Shown: positions 45,456 to 57,130 of the stretch, piece by piece
How the letters are laid out: the number at the start of each line of letters is the position of its first letter
How positions within the stretch are numbered: the stretch's first letter is position 1
DNA from: Lithospermum erythrorhizon
Taxonomy: Eukaryota; Streptophyta; Magnoliopsida; Boraginales; Boraginaceae
Direction of reading: 5' to 3'
Assembly (NCBI GenBank): GCA_019722365.1
Contig: JADFUC010001738.1
Span: 29,212 to 93,211 of the forward strand
Length of the DNA: 64,000 nucleotides
Translations under genes and position numbers: made by a program
The notes under the pieces: model-generated
What the model was told of the DNA's origin: nothing
The model's input: the letters and a program-made list of their open reading frames with translations, nothing else
The model's database searches: none

Positions 45456-47919
45456 TGTACAAAATATCTGTTTAATCGGTAGAGCACGGTAGTTTGATAA
45501 AGTAAAATAGTTCGGCTTCCAACGTTTCCTCTGATTTTACCGTCGTGGCGTTATCCCAACCAAATCCAAAATGCAACTTCATAGCATTTCCAAAACCAAA
45601 ATACTCCATAAAATAGTTAATACATTTTGACACAGAAACAAAATCTGAAGTTTGGTACATAAAAATGAGTGAGAATAAAAGATATTTGGGGATCTGGCAG
45701 CGTCTACTTTAAGTACAAACACAGGACACTCATGAACTTCGGCCGCTTCACAAGGGCACTGTCAATCACGGAGGATGGAAGGGGTAGCACCGACGGCTTA
45801 GTGAAGCGTATCGCTAGGGTAGTAACTATCCACATCCGAATGAGATATTTGCAGCAAATATATACATAAGCGATAAGTATATGTATATATAAGGTAAAAA
45901 TAAAACTAAATATTCGCCGTCCTTGATAGTAATAGCTATCGTCAGCAATGTACACATTTTAAAGAATTTCGAGTCACGTCATTCCGTATTACGCCCCGAG
46001 AGATAGCATGTCGTATAATCAGCGAGCAAACACATAAGTTCTTAAATCTGACGGTTATGCCCATAAATAAATATAGAACTCTAAAAAACAAGACCATGAC
46101 ATTATCGACATTTCGAGGCCTTGATGACATCCGCAATGTCGACCTGATGCAAGACAATGCACCGCAATAACTTTATCCGACATTTGTATAATGTCATTGC
46201 CGCTTTCCCGTGAACTTCATACGTCTTGTAACATAATATCGTATCCTTTTACAGCAGTATATGACTCGCCCATAAAATATCATATCCTTTTCGGCGGGCT
46301 CGCCGATCACCATACAATATCACAAAACACCCCATGCGCAGCGACCTACAAATGCGACTCCAGCGTACCCCGCATCACAATATGGTATGACCCATTCTAT
46401 GTAAACGAACATGACCAACTTGACGTCAGCATGACGTACCCAGCCATGATAAGCAAATCACGACACAAATAGCATCGCGGCAACTATAACTTAGCGAGAT
46501 AGAACATAAACAATCGCTGTATTCTCAATATAGCAACAATAATATACTCGAGTCGATAATTCGATATAGAACCTACTACTATAATGTATCCCAACTTGAC
46601 ATTAAATACAACTCAGCGTTTCACAATTTCACAACTTCACTAATAGGTAAGTTCATAACACCTGAAATATGTAGTCACGTATCAATTTGCAATGCTTCGC
46701 TCAAGCGTAAATAATGTTATCAAGCAGTGATAAATCTGACTTTTGGCTAGTACGGCTAGCGCCCGACGTCAATCGATCCATGGCCTTTCGCGTTAAGAGT
46801 CTAAACAAAACACCGAAAGCATTACTACTAATTTAGATTTATAAATTCTCTTTAGCAACTTTTAGTACCCGTTAGTAGCAGGTGGAATATTCTTGAATTA
46901 AGCTTCAACGATAAACTAAGCGACAAAATTTCCAACTAACCCCGAATCCTGGCTTTAGAGCCTCTGATAACCCAAATACTAACATAAGCAATTCTAATCA
47001 ATCACAATTATTAACTTCTCCGCTAATTAAATCCATTTCTAACAACCTCTACAATCCCAAAACCAAACTACTACCGAAAACTAATAAAACTAATTTGATA
47101 TATATTCATCAACACTTTAAACTACAATTTTCACCTCTAAACAACTATAATAAGGATCAAGAACATACTTATATCATTTAAAGCGTTTGAAAAATCGAGC
47201 CGAAGTCAACTCCAAAAGTCAACGAACTTTGCAACCTTTTCTACCCCAAAAATCGATTATTATCATCTCATACTATAATCTAAGCCTAGATAATAGTATA
47301 TACAATATTAAACCTCAAAAGCCCAATCTCGAAACTAAATTCCAAAAAGTCAAACGTCCACAAAAACGTCGCAAATTCTACCGTCAGCAGCTTAATTTCA
47401 ACTCAAAGAACAAGCCCAATTTAAAGCGAATCGGTGGAGCAATAAAAATAATAGAAAAACACAAAAAGTCAACCTATTCGAAACTCGAAATATCAAAAAG
47501 TTTCGGCCTTTTTTACCTTGAATCGAAGAGGATGATGAGGGGAAACTCTCCAAGAAATTTGAGGTCCAAAGCTTGCGAGATGGAGGAGAAATCGGAGAAA
47601 GAAAATCAAGGGGGAGAGGGGAGGGGGTTCGGCGGTCTTGAGGGGGAAGGGAGATGGGATTTTCTTTTTTTCTTTTTTTGTTTATTTTCCACTCTTAAGG
47701 CTTGTTTGGTGTGCGGAAAGGATGAGGGAAAAACGAGTTTATGCGGATGAGAACTTCAATAGTTTTAGTTGACGATACCGATTGACTTACCTCGAATATA
47801 AATTTCAACATCAGCATTTATCGTACATAAAATATAAAGTGGTTTCAAATTTTACGTTAATCAATTTAATACTTCATATTTTAATTTATTAATTAACAGT
47901 GGATTTACCGGTTTTTACA
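45456..47919 (-). repeat. 5' LTR of G3
   Basis: The right end CGGTTTTTACA (47919) is clear. The left end is placed at TGTACAAAAT (45456) by analogy. The right 1.7 kb matches 38560-40271; the left 0.75 kb has no partner in the window. A splice-donor-like AAG|GTAAAA lies in sense orientation near 47508-47520. The longest open frame of the window (47187-47750, plus strand) lies here. It is Lys/Asn/Gly-rich, antisense to the LTR and absent as a continuous frame from the other LTR, so I do not call it a gene. Confidence 0.78.
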
Positions 47920-47983
47920 GGAGGATGAGTTGGTGATAAGGGCGGAGATAATTAGGGGTTGGTGGAAGATATTAGGATGGTGT
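47920..47983 (+). pseudogene. Last bases of a plus-strand gypsy internal region (G5)
   Basis: Sixty-four bases between the G3 and G5 LTRs. They are purine-rich and end GGTGGAAGATATTAGGATGG before TGTTGAAATAACC. This looks like a coding tail plus polypurine tract preceding a 3' LTR. If so, G3 inserted near the 3' end of G5. Confidence 0.4.
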
Positions 47984-48395
47984 TGAAATAACCCGTTCCG
48001 TATAAGCATTATTTTAATATGATTTTAGTTGCCGGTTGAGTGTTTTACAGTTTAAGTTAAAATTTTAAATCGAATAATGATAATATGGGTTGAACGATAA
48101 TATATTTTGAGAATAGAAATTTAATTTGACTCGTGTTCGAATTATGTTGTTAAACCCGATAAAGAGAGCAAAATTGTGAACAAGCGAGACTAACTCCACT
48201 TAAATGTTCACCTACCGCCATTAACTCTTCATACTTATAAATACATATCAACCTTATCATCAAAACTCATTTTTCTTATTTCCCACAGGAAGAAATTTGA
48301 GCAATACCCACTCGATTTTCCCTTGAATTTTTCATTTTTCTTGACAAAATCTACGTAGAATCTAGGCTTCATAATCTAGTTTCCCGTCTCTTGTT

Positions 48396-48410
48396 CATCA
48401 AAGGTATGAG
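48396..48410 (+). promoter_or_regulatory. Splice-donor-like site 1 in G5 LTR
   Basis: TTCATCAAAG|GTATGAG lies about 160 bp downstream of a TATA-box candidate (TTATAAATACATATC). Equivalent sites occur in G2 (57791-57799, CAAAG|GTATG) and in the LTR at 51517 (about 51835-51846, TTAAAG|GTAAG). The exon-like sequence just upstream is also conserved among families. This is consistent with an intron in the LTR leader. Confidence 0.5.
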
Positions 48411-49206
48411 TTTTAATCCTCAAATCTCATACGTTTGGACTATAGTTGACTATTTGTTAGTTTGACTTTTGTGTTGACTTTTAGATCTTGACTTTATTAT
48501 GGGATAGAAATGTTATCTAAGTTTAGTTTAGGGGATTTGAGGTGACTTTGAGTGATTATTGGGGTTAGAAAGTGGTGTATGTTGATGTTTGACCTTGTTG
48601 ACTTTTTTCTTAAGTTAAGTTAAAATGGTAGTAGCAGGTTAGAGGACTTGAATATAGTTATTTTGGGAATAGAAGTGTTGGTTTGGATATGAATTGGTAG
48701 AGATTGGGTTGAGAAAGTTTGGGGAAAGTTTGTATAGTAGTTAGTGTTTGAATTGGAGGTTGTATTTAATGGTTGAATTAGTTGGCGATTGATTGTTGGA
48801 TTGGTTGGAATGTGATTAAAGTATTATTGTTGGGGTAATAAAGTGATGACGAATATCGGGATTTATGAAGTGGATTTATTAGAGCGTGGTGCGTTTTGAA
48901 TTTTAGAAGTGTATCTTTAGTTTTGGGGATAGGATGATTACTAAGGATGGTTAATTTGAAATGTGAGGCGTGGTATAATACTAGGAAGTTTATAGATGTT
49001 AAGAGAGGTTACGATTATGTGTTATAATGTAATTTCTTTGAATAGGAGTTGGTGGACCTAACACAGAGGACTACCTGAGTTATCGATTACTACTTTTTGG
49101 CTCGAGGTGAGTACAAATCTGCGATGGGAACCTCGTATATATATATATTATGTTATATATTTTGCATGTGTTTTGTCATGGGACTATTTTGACATGTGTA
49201 TTGAGT

Positions 49207-49438
49207 GATTATGATTCATATTATGAGCTAGTTGTGATTATGATCCATGTTATGAGATAGTTGTGATTATGATTCATATTATGAGCTAGTTGTGATTATG
49301 ATCCATGTTATGAGATAGTTGTGATTATGATTCATATTATGAGCTAGTTGTGATTATGATCCATGTTATGAGATAGTTGTGATTATGATTCATATTATGA
49401 GATAGTTGTGATTGTGATTCATGTTATGAGATTGTGGT
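49207..49438 (+). repeat. 29-bp tandem repeat with 58-bp higher-order pattern
   Basis: Eight 29-bp units begin GATTATGATTC. Units alternate between type A (ATTCATATTATGAGCTAG) and type B (ATCCATGTTATGAGATAG) as A-B-A-B-A-B, then two divergent units. Alternation means the array last expanded as 58-bp dimers. The units are far better conserved than surrounding sequence. Confidence 0.95.
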
Positions 49439-49673
49439 GGTTTGTCTTTGTATGTCTTTGTGTTGCGTGTGGGCGTGTGATGTGTGTAATCTGATGATGC
49501 GGGTGTATTTTGATTTCTTTGTTTGTTATTTGTGGAGGCGGTGGTGACCCGACCCGGGGAGGTTTGGTGTGGTATGGATATTAGTGGGTAGCCCGTGGAT
49601 TCGGAGTTTGGTGTGATAATAAATATCGGGGGGTGTGGCGCGGTCGGAAGGATGGAGGTGGAGACCTCATCTG

Positions 49674-49830
49674 ATTATTTGTGGAGGTGGATTCCTCATA
49701 TGTGTATTATTTGTGGAGGTGGATTCCTCATTTGTTGATTATTTGTGGAGGTGGATTCCTCATTTGTTGGTTGTTGTGGAGTGGATTCTCGTTTTGTTTA
49801 CTATTTGTGGAGGTGGATTCCTCATTTGAT
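49674..49830 (+). repeat. 32-bp tandem repeat in G5 LTR
   Basis: About five units of ATTATTTGTGGAGGTGGATTCCTCATTTGTTG-like sequence with a period near 32 bp. One unit (about 49771) has lost two bases. GGAGGTGGATTCCTC contains a small GGA.../...TCC inverted repeat. Confidence 0.92.
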
Positions 49831-50749
49831 GCCTTTGATGACTTTGTGTGTTAGAGGCTATTTCCGCAATGAATATGCATTGTTGATGGATTTATAAAGG
49901 CTCCTCCGTATAGTATTATGTGATATCATTATAAGAGGACTACATGTGATGTGGGCCAGTTATTACACAGGTGTAGCTTGGTTAATGTATATACATAGGA
50001 TATATTTATAAACGCATGATTCTTGATTGGGTAATATCGTGAGTATTTGCTCATTCAACCGAACAATAGAGTGACTCCACTTTTCTCTATGGGCGGGCGT
50101 TTTATGCACAGGTCTCTAGGAAGCGTCGTTGAGGTGGTGAGGATACATGTTGCGGGCCCGCGTGAGAGAGATCATAGGTGGCGGTGGTGGCATAGGAAGT
50201 CACTTGTGATCGTTTCCCTCTTTGTTGTCGACTCGTATATTTTTAGACTTGTGTGTTGTATTTCAATGAAGTGCAGTTTGTCATCCCCATTCCCTATGTC
50301 GTATTTTGGATTTCTTGTGTATCTAAGTTGTATTATTCGGTGGATTATGTTATGTTGTCTTTTTGTTTTGTTGGATGTGTTGTTGGAACACAGATGGAAT
50401 AGAGAGTTACGTCTTTAGTGTCTTGGCCAGGTCATATTTGTTATTGTGTGTCCATCGATTGAACTTACGGTGTCTGAGTTATTAATGATCTTAACCTCGA
50501 AATTTGGCCGACTTAGGGTGGAGTCGTTATAGGTGTAAGAGTCCGTTGGTTTGCGGTTTATATCTCCTTTTTTCGTATTAAAATTATTAACTAAAACTTA
50601 TTCTAAATGTAAATTATCCGTGACATAAATACTACTCATATAATCTAGTCTCATTATATCGATTTTTATTCCAAAAATTATTTATAACATCTGCAGGTCG
50701 CGGCCTGACGATATAATTATTTGTCGCTTAGGCGTAACGGGTTATTTCA

Positions 50750-51516
50750 CGATAGCACACAGCCAGATTAGAACAAAGCTGATAGCACGAACTCGACCAA
50801 AAGCAAGTCTAAGTCGCATGACTCAAGTCTAAAAGCGAAGATAAAAGTCCATCTGACCACATGGGAGTAAGGCTTCTAAAGGCGCTGACTCGGACCATAT
50901 CCAAAGTTAGCGAGGCTACAGACCTTTTTAGTCGGGGAGGATCTCGACACGTTCTGACTGAGGTTACACCACAAGTTTTGTATCCTCTTTTTATTTCGTG
51001 TCCATTATCCCGTTCACACGCTCTTATGCATGAGGGGATGTAGACTTCCTTGATGGGGTGGATTGTACATGGGACATCTCACTATCTAGAACCTCCTCCT
51101 TGTCCATGCAAGGCATTTGTTCTCGATCGATCGGGGTAGGATATACTCAAAAAGCTTAGATAATTTTACACGATTTGCAGCCGTTGAGGTACAACTGCAG
51201 GCGGCCCGGGGCATAGTGATACTACACCCACATAATTTTGAATATTGAGCGATTTTAAGCTGAATCAAATATTTTATTCATAATAAAGCGAATACAAAAT
51301 GGGCTTACACGTAGTATTTCCTCGAAGTGGCATGGTTCCGTGATGTGAAACTTTAGCGCCGCTGTGAGGGTTTTCCGATTCATACGTGGTGGCTGACTCT
51401 CCCGGACAAAGTATTGGCCTCACAGGGGACTCAGAACTTTTCGGACTTTCGTGAGCCGTCTTTGTCGTGCTCACAGGAGGCCGAATCTCCCACGGGGATT
51501 GCAGTGCGGACCCTTT
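50750..51516 (-). pseudogene. Tat-lineage element, 3' non-coding part
   Basis: No domain is visible. On the minus strand the region after integrase is Ser/Pro-rich (51274-51474) and runs into TTCGCTTTATTATGAATAAAATA, a poly-A-signal-like stretch often seen downstream of Tat pol. It is assigned to the Tat fragment because the two parts flank the lone LTR at 51517-53655. Frame 50861-51043 is unassigned. Confidence 0.4.
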
Positions 51517-53655
51517 TGTAATAACCCGTTCGGTATGGCATTCTTGTAATATTATTTGGGTTAAGTTAAGTTTATGTTCGAGGAGTTGTGTTGTTAAACC
51601 CGGGGGCAGAAACTAAGCCCAAGCCGACGAAGTTGCCAACTCTTGAAATATCTTGCACGAACTCCCATGTGGTCATTTCATCCTTATCCTTGTGATTAAT
51701 CATCGTCATTTCTTAACTCACAGTGAGGCGAACCCCGCTCTATTTTCCCTTGAAATTTTCTTCCATTTTCTTCTAAATGCTTGCAGCTTTGGTCTAAATT
51801 TCTTGGAGAGCTTCCCGAGTCATCACTCTGCGTTTTAAAGGTAAGAAGGATTCGAACCTTTTTGGAGTATTTCATGAATTTTGAGGATGTTGACTTTTAG
51901 TTAATTGAGTTGACCTTAGGTTTTGATCTTGATAATGATATAGAATCGCCATCTAAGCTTAGATTATAGTATAAAGAGGTGATAATAATCGATTTATAGA
52001 GGTTGAAATATGTTGAAAATTATAGTGTACTTTGTTGACTTTTCAAAATGGTTTAATATGATATAAGTGCACTCTTGGACTTTTATTATAGTTGTTTCGA
52101 GGTGTAGGTTGTGATTTTTAGGTGATTAGAGAATATTAGGTTAAAATGAGTTTTGTAAGTTTGAGTAGTTAATTGGGTTTGAGATTAAAGATGGTTAGAA
52201 ATGGAATGATTAGTTGTTAATATCGGAACGTTAGGGCTTTTCGAACTAGTAATTGGAACTGAATCAGTAAAATGGAAAATTGCGAACTTAAGTTGGAATA
52301 AGGTGATAGAACTTTTCGTTGGAGTTTGGGAATATAGATATGAGATTAAGTATAAAGTAGAATGTAGTATTACTAGTTGTATATTATAAGTAGTAATTAT
52401 AATTTTGAATGTTTATTTGGCGTTGATCATGGGAAAGTTCCATTGTTGTGATTCTTGTGGGGTTTTTTATATAGTAGCGGCGGTAATTATCTATCACCAT
52501 GGTGTTGATTAACTATTTAATTACGGATATGTGTTTGTGTATATATGTGTTTTTGTGTTAAATTATATGTTGAATATCGTTGTGGGTTGAGTTGTTCGGT
52601 TGTGTACGTAGTCTCGTGGTCGGATAGGTGTTTTGTGGTGATGTTGAGTCATGTTAGGAAGAGTTGTATATGAGTTGATGGTGTTTGTTGAGTTGTATTG
52701 TCGATGTTGCCGTGCTTAATCACGATTGATAATTTTGCTTCGTACCTCGTTACAATTTGGTGATAAACATGTCGGCGGGCATAAGTTTCTCCTGCGAGGT
52801 TGAGGTTAGGATTATATGCGCATTAGTTGTAGAAATCCGGACTTATATTGAGTTGTTGAGTTGTAGGTTGTTGAGTTGTGAGTTGTTGAGTTGATACAAT
52901 TGTTGAGTTGATTGTGTTGCTGAGTTGGTTAGTTGTTGAGTTGTGATGTCGTCGTTGTCAGTTGATAGAGTAAGGTCGAGTGATTGTTGCGTGTTATTGC
53001 AGTCTTTCTTGAAATGTACGTATGTTATTGTTGATTGTCATCATCTTGGAATGTTACTGCTTAGTGAATTTATGAGCTGTCACGTAAATGATAATGAAAT
53101 TGCTAATGACTTAGTAATAAGATCTTAAGGATTGAATAATCTTATGTACTACTTATCTATCGTATGCAAAATCATACATTTTTAGTAACACTATTGCGTG
53201 ATTGGAGGTTAATTTCATTCTTGAGATATATATTCACTAAGCAGCGAACACGCTTATTAAGCTATGGGCGTGATTTCATTAACTAGGTTGGCAGTGGTGC
53301 TCTTCCGTCTTCGGGCTTGTTCGGTGTTTGTACTTTAGAGCTTAGGTGGCCAGTGTGATTGATCTCACAGTCTCATTATTTTGTTGGATTGTAGTTTGTT
53401 GTCTGTATAGTTGTTATTTTGGGATTCTTGTTGTTGTAGGTTGATATTTTGTACTTGGGAGTTATGTTGTATGTTGGTTGCTATTATGTGGTTAGGAATA
53501 CCACGATGGATTCTTTTTCTTAAAAATTTTTTTATCCGTTGTACATTGTTTTGTTGAGTTGTTTAGTGTAAAATTAGTCGTCCATCGATTGTTGACTCTG
53601 GTGTCGAGATTTGGGACGATTAACCTCGAGGCGTACGACACAGGCGGTCGTTACA
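51517..53655 (+). repeat. Lone gypsy LTR, probably solo
   Basis: 2139 bp from TGTAATAACCCGTTCGG to CGGTCGTTACA. No gag-pol is attached on either side; flanking sequence on both sides looks like Tat element. Flanks read CCTTT and CTTTG, sharing CTTT with an offset, so a decayed 5-bp duplication is likely but not exact. It contains donor-like TTAAAG|GTAAGAAGG at about 51835-51849 and GAGTTG-rich repeats at 52850-52945. Confidence 0.78.
52850..52945 (+). repeat. GAGTTGTTGAGTTG-type short tandem repeat
   Basis: Imperfect repeats of (T)TGTTGAGTTG with variable spacers. A related GAGTTG array sits at the equivalent place in the G2 LTR (58932-59018), so this is an LTR feature. Confidence 0.85.
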
Positions 53656-53689
53656 CTTTGTTGTAGTGAGTGGCTCTTTTGCCCTTTGT

Positions 53690-54720
53690 GCCCTTCTTTA
53701 TCAGCAGCGGCGACCTTGCTCTCGATAGGTCGAGTTGAGCGACCCACTCGGCGTCTCTAAGTGAATCTCCGTGGCGATAGGGCGTCGGATCACTCTGACG
53801 GGCGAAGAAGTGCCGCAATGATGGGATTCAGAGGGCGATCGAAGTACCATATGCGTTGGGGCTCGCGGTCCCAGTAGCCTCCCTGCTTCTAAGTACGCTT
53901 CTTGCGCCGCGAAAATTACCGGTTAAATGCTCCAGCGCCCGTTGGCACAGGGTATGACACAAAGGTTGTCGATTACATATCGGCTCCCGAACGCAGGTCT
54001 TGTCTTCCGGCCATGAGCTGTGTCATTATCGATGACCAACGCCCAGTACCCAGATCGGTAAGATCTCTCTTAGGAACTTCGTATACTTTGCTCGATCTGG
54101 TGAGTGGTTTAGGCACCAGCCCATTTGGTGAAGTAGTCTGCAGCTACTGATAGTATACTGCGCCCCAGGGTATCCTCGGGCCGAGCATCTTGACCATGCA
54201 AGTGGGGAGGGCGATGAGGGATGTTGGCATGCCTCGACGCCAAGTCGCGCCTCTGGACATGATCCACGAAGCGTCGCCAATACAGAAGGCAAAATATTCA
54301 CGATCGTAAGATCTTCGTCGAGCTTTCCGGATTGATATGGCTTCATAGCGTGCCACGTGCGTCTCGCCGACCGCCAGCTAGCCGCTTTCTGGCGGGTGAC
54401 ACACTTTAGTAGCGGGCCTGAAGGACGGTAGAGGATCCCATCTGGCGGGGTATGCCTCGGCTACGCCTGCGGATCTTATTAGCCACGGGGATCTCACAGG
54501 AGGACTCGGTTTCGAGAAAATACATTGGTAATACCGTAGTTTGGGCGTCTCCCTGTATCCTCGGCATTATCCATCACTTCCATCATCCGAAAGGCTTCTT
54601 CTACTACCCATTCTACAGGTAGAATCAGGATTGTCAATGCTTGCCATGAATAGTTGAGATAGTCTATCCGCCTCACAATTCTACTCCCACATGGAACATT
54701 TTCCATGGCGAGATCGGAGA
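53690..54720 (-). pseudogene. Tat integrase remnant
   Basis: Minus-strand motifs: in one frame ACQHPS near 54215-54235, then WGAVYY and, after a stop, VAADYFTKWAG near 54115-54150, matching the Tat integrase (W...DI.GP...VAVDYFTKW.EA) around the first catalytic Asp. RVIRRPIATEIHLETPSG near 53745-53800 matches the C-terminal AVIP.EI..PT.R block. The intervening catalytic residues are eroded. Confidence 0.78.
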
Positions 54721-55009
54721 AAATGCAGCCAAATTTCGAACCCTCCGTAGATATCCCCTCTTGCTTTCGTAGCCGTCAATTTTAAAATCTCCATTCACAT
54801 GGCCCTTTATGGCCGAATCCGTCCTTATATAGGTCTCTTTTGCCCCATGGCGTTGCTAATGAAGTCCATTGGCAAGTGCTTACATCTCGACACTTTTATT
54901 TGTGGCCATAAAGCGAATCTCATGGCGTATTCGATTTTAGCCTCCCAGGAACATGATAGGTGCTTGCTCTGAACACGCCGAGATTGCTAGCCCGTCTCAC
55001 ATTATAAGA

Positions 55010-55420
55010 ACCCCGCGCCCCTCTCTCGGCGCCTTTGTCGGTTGTTAACTAGGAAGCCAGGTAAATCTGACCCATTGGGTACATTCAACCATGAAGTCTG
55101 CAAGAGCTTGAGCTTTTATACTCGTCCGCGGCTTATACCGGAGATCGAATTCACTCAGCTCTATAGCCCATTTGACTATCTGTCCGAGATCATTTGGGTT
55201 CTCAAATATGCAGTCGCGAGAGGTTGATCCTTAATCACTTTCACTTAGGATGTGCCTCGAGTATGGTTTCGGCTTTGGGCAACAACAATTAGTGCATACC
55301 GAACTTCTTTGTCAAGGGATTACCTTATCTACATTTGATGACCCGGCTAACATAGTACAACGCCTCTGGACTGCCATCCTCACTCCCGGATGAGGGCCAT
55401 TCTTGATCTTGACTCAGAAA
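55010..55420 (-). pseudogene. Tat RNase H remnant
   Basis: LGQIVKWAIELSEFDLRYKP then SIKAQALADFMVECTQW at about 55055-55200, in a single minus-strand frame. IKAQALADF is a hallmark of the Tat/Athila RNase H end. It is one of the better preserved coding stretches in the window. Confidence 0.88.
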
Positions 55421-55429
55421 CCGCTTTGG

Positions 55430-56160
55430 TAGGGATTGTAGTATATCCCCTTGACAAATTCGTGCCGTGCTTGAGGAGATTGTAAGTACGCTTCCCAGCT
55501 TTGAAAGGACTTCTCGCGCTCCAGTTCCTCAAACTTTCTCCACTTTCTTAATAGCCTTGAAGAAGGCGGACTCACATCCCCGGCGTAGGATATGAGAGCC
55601 GGGACACAGTAGCCCATCCTTCCGTCCCGAGGTTGTGCGCTATGCAGGTTAGAGTGGGCTCTCACGTGGGCACCACATTGCTCTTTATGCAGGTTGAGCA
55701 GATTCCCCGTCATGTAGCCAAGGAACTTCTTTGGAGGAGTTACTCGAACATTTATCCGGGTTTAGTCGAAGGTTATGCTTCGCAGCTTTTTGAAACTCTC
55801 CCCAAAGATTGGCCTCGTGATCCGCCGCCTCCCGGAGCTCTTGTGAGCATGTCATCCACGAATCTCCATCTTCCGGCCAATGCCTTGGAGAACACCCGTT
55901 GACCATCCTTTGGTATGCTGTACCTCTAACGTCCTTAATGAAAGGCCGCTGACTTCAAGCAGTAGATGTAAATACTTTCGATTCTGAACTCGAGTTCTCT
56001 CATGCTCTTCCCTCCGCCATGAATATACAGTGACCGCCGAGAAAGTATCCGAAATCCACCGCGTATCCGGTGTAAGTCCTGACCTATCAATGTTGGCGGA
56101 GGGTAACCATCATGGTGAGCGCGATCTTTGGTGAAATCGCTCACTTCCTCCATGTCCTAT
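55430..56160 (-). pseudogene. Tat reverse transcriptase remnant
   Basis: Minus-strand motifs: DGYPPPTLIGQDLH and GGFRILS (about 56040-56110; family form RYPLP.ID.LV), AYQRMVNGCSPRHW (about 55875-55920; AYQR..N.VF), RWRFVDDMLT (about 55840-55872), NLRLNPDKCS (about 55750-55780) and FQSWEAYLQSPP (about 55470-55505). The catalytic DD is intact. Frameshifts fall between motifs. Confidence 0.87.
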
Positions 56161-56789
56161 TAGGTTTTGGGACTAGCGCGCGTTGGTCGGCCATTTAAAA
56201 CAAGAGTTCTGGATTGCATTTGCCCATAGCGAGTTTATCCACCTCCTCCGGGATAGCCTCTCGACTTTCTCTTCCGAGAAGGTCATATAGCCTGGCGATG
56301 GACTTATAATGTGGATCGATATCTGACTAATGACACTCGGTTTACCGAGGCGTATCTTTTTGGCTCCCGTGCGAATGTCACCGATACTCCCTAAAGGTTT
56401 CGAATGAGCATGGCCTGTTCTCGGGGCTCCTCAGGGACCTCCGAGGTACACACATTACGGTCCTACAGGACATACGGCCCCCCGTGTGTGGTGCCTCCTC
56501 TTGCTTGTGCCATTATCTTGCTTAATGGAAGCGGGTAGCAACCTTGTGCCTTATTGCGAAATCCTTGTATCTGTACGCCTATGCCGTATTTGGAACCTCA
56601 TCTTTAAGTGTATAAGGGGATACCCATGCCTGGCTAACGACAACGCGGGCGACCGATCATTTCATTATGGGCTTTTTACGCCATGTCACAATAGTGAATT
56701 CTACCGTCTACTGTGGCATGTTAGATGCTTTCCGTTGTAAGCATGATGTTTGCGACCCCGAGGGGGACTGTTTACATCGCCTATGATAT

Positions 56790-57130
56790 GCATCAAAAAT
56801 ATGATCTACCGAGCTCCCTGTGTCCACCGGTATCCTCCCAACTGAAGTTACCGTATCACCGGGGTGATAACTAATGGATTATCATGGGGACATTCTATCC
56901 CTCAAAGTCTTTCATGGAGAAGATAGGTTTGAAAACTCGGGCGTGCTCCCCAGCGATTACCGCGTAAATGTCGTTTGGCATACGCCCCTTATAGCGCTCG
57001 GAATCTACTCCTCCTCGCTCTGCCCCAGAGGCCGCGTTGACCCACCCGGTGATGTTGGGAGGTCCATCCGAGGGGATCTCGCGTCTGTCGACGTCTATTC
57101 CTTTCTGCAGGTTTCTTGTGAACATAATCC
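56790..57130 (-). pseudogene. Tat protease remnant
   Basis: PPNITGWVNAASG, FSMKDFEGIECPHDNPLVIT (about 56875-56940) and VDTGSSVDHIFDA (about 56790-56825) form the usual Tat protease block, where PH.D.LVI precedes the catalytic DTGSS by about 20 residues. The active Asp-Thr-Gly is intact, although the frame changes between the two motifs. Confidence 0.85.

Larger units (their letters stand above)
38560..47919 (-). mobile_element. Ty3/gypsy LTR retrotransposon G3, decayed
   Basis: Minus-strand order from right to left: 5' LTR, gag with CCHC, protease, RT, RNase H, integrase, C-terminal domain, polypurine tract, 3' LTR. LTR ends are GGTTTTTACA-type rather than GGTTATTACA, marking a different family from G1. 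Its 3' LTR lacks about the first 0.75 kb. The RT catalytic motif is altered, and a 0.39-kb segment of pol is duplicated in tandem. It is not functional as written. Confidence 0.87.
47984..50749 (+). repeat. Lone gypsy LTR G5
   Basis: 2766 bp from TGAAATAACCCGTT to GGTTATTTCA, inverted-repeat ends. In order it contains TATAAATA near 48236-48244, a donor-like AAAG|GTATGAG at 48401-48410, a donor-like GAG|GTGAGTAC near 49100, and two tandem arrays (49207-49438, 49674-49830). It is related to the G2 LTR (shared CTTGTTC.TCA..CTCTTG..CATCAAAGGTATG region). Flanks (GGTGT, CGATA) show no target duplication. It is probably a 3' LTR whose element was lost or split. The 123-codon frame 50047-50418 is judged spurious. 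Confidence 0.8.

Noticed and set aside
47187..47750. 187-codon open frame on the plus strand, longest in the window
   Set aside because: It lies antisense inside the G3 5' LTR, is low-complexity (Lys/Asn then Gly/Glu/Phe runs), and the homologous part of the other LTR (39821-40096) does not keep the frame or the same protein.
49207..49830. Regularly spaced repeats considered as a CRISPR array
   Set aside because: Units are contiguous without unique spacers and lie within a plant retrotransposon LTR.
50047..50418. 123-codon frame downstream of the tandem arrays in G5
   Set aside because: It lies inside an LTR with no recognisable domain, and its counterparts in related LTRs are not open.
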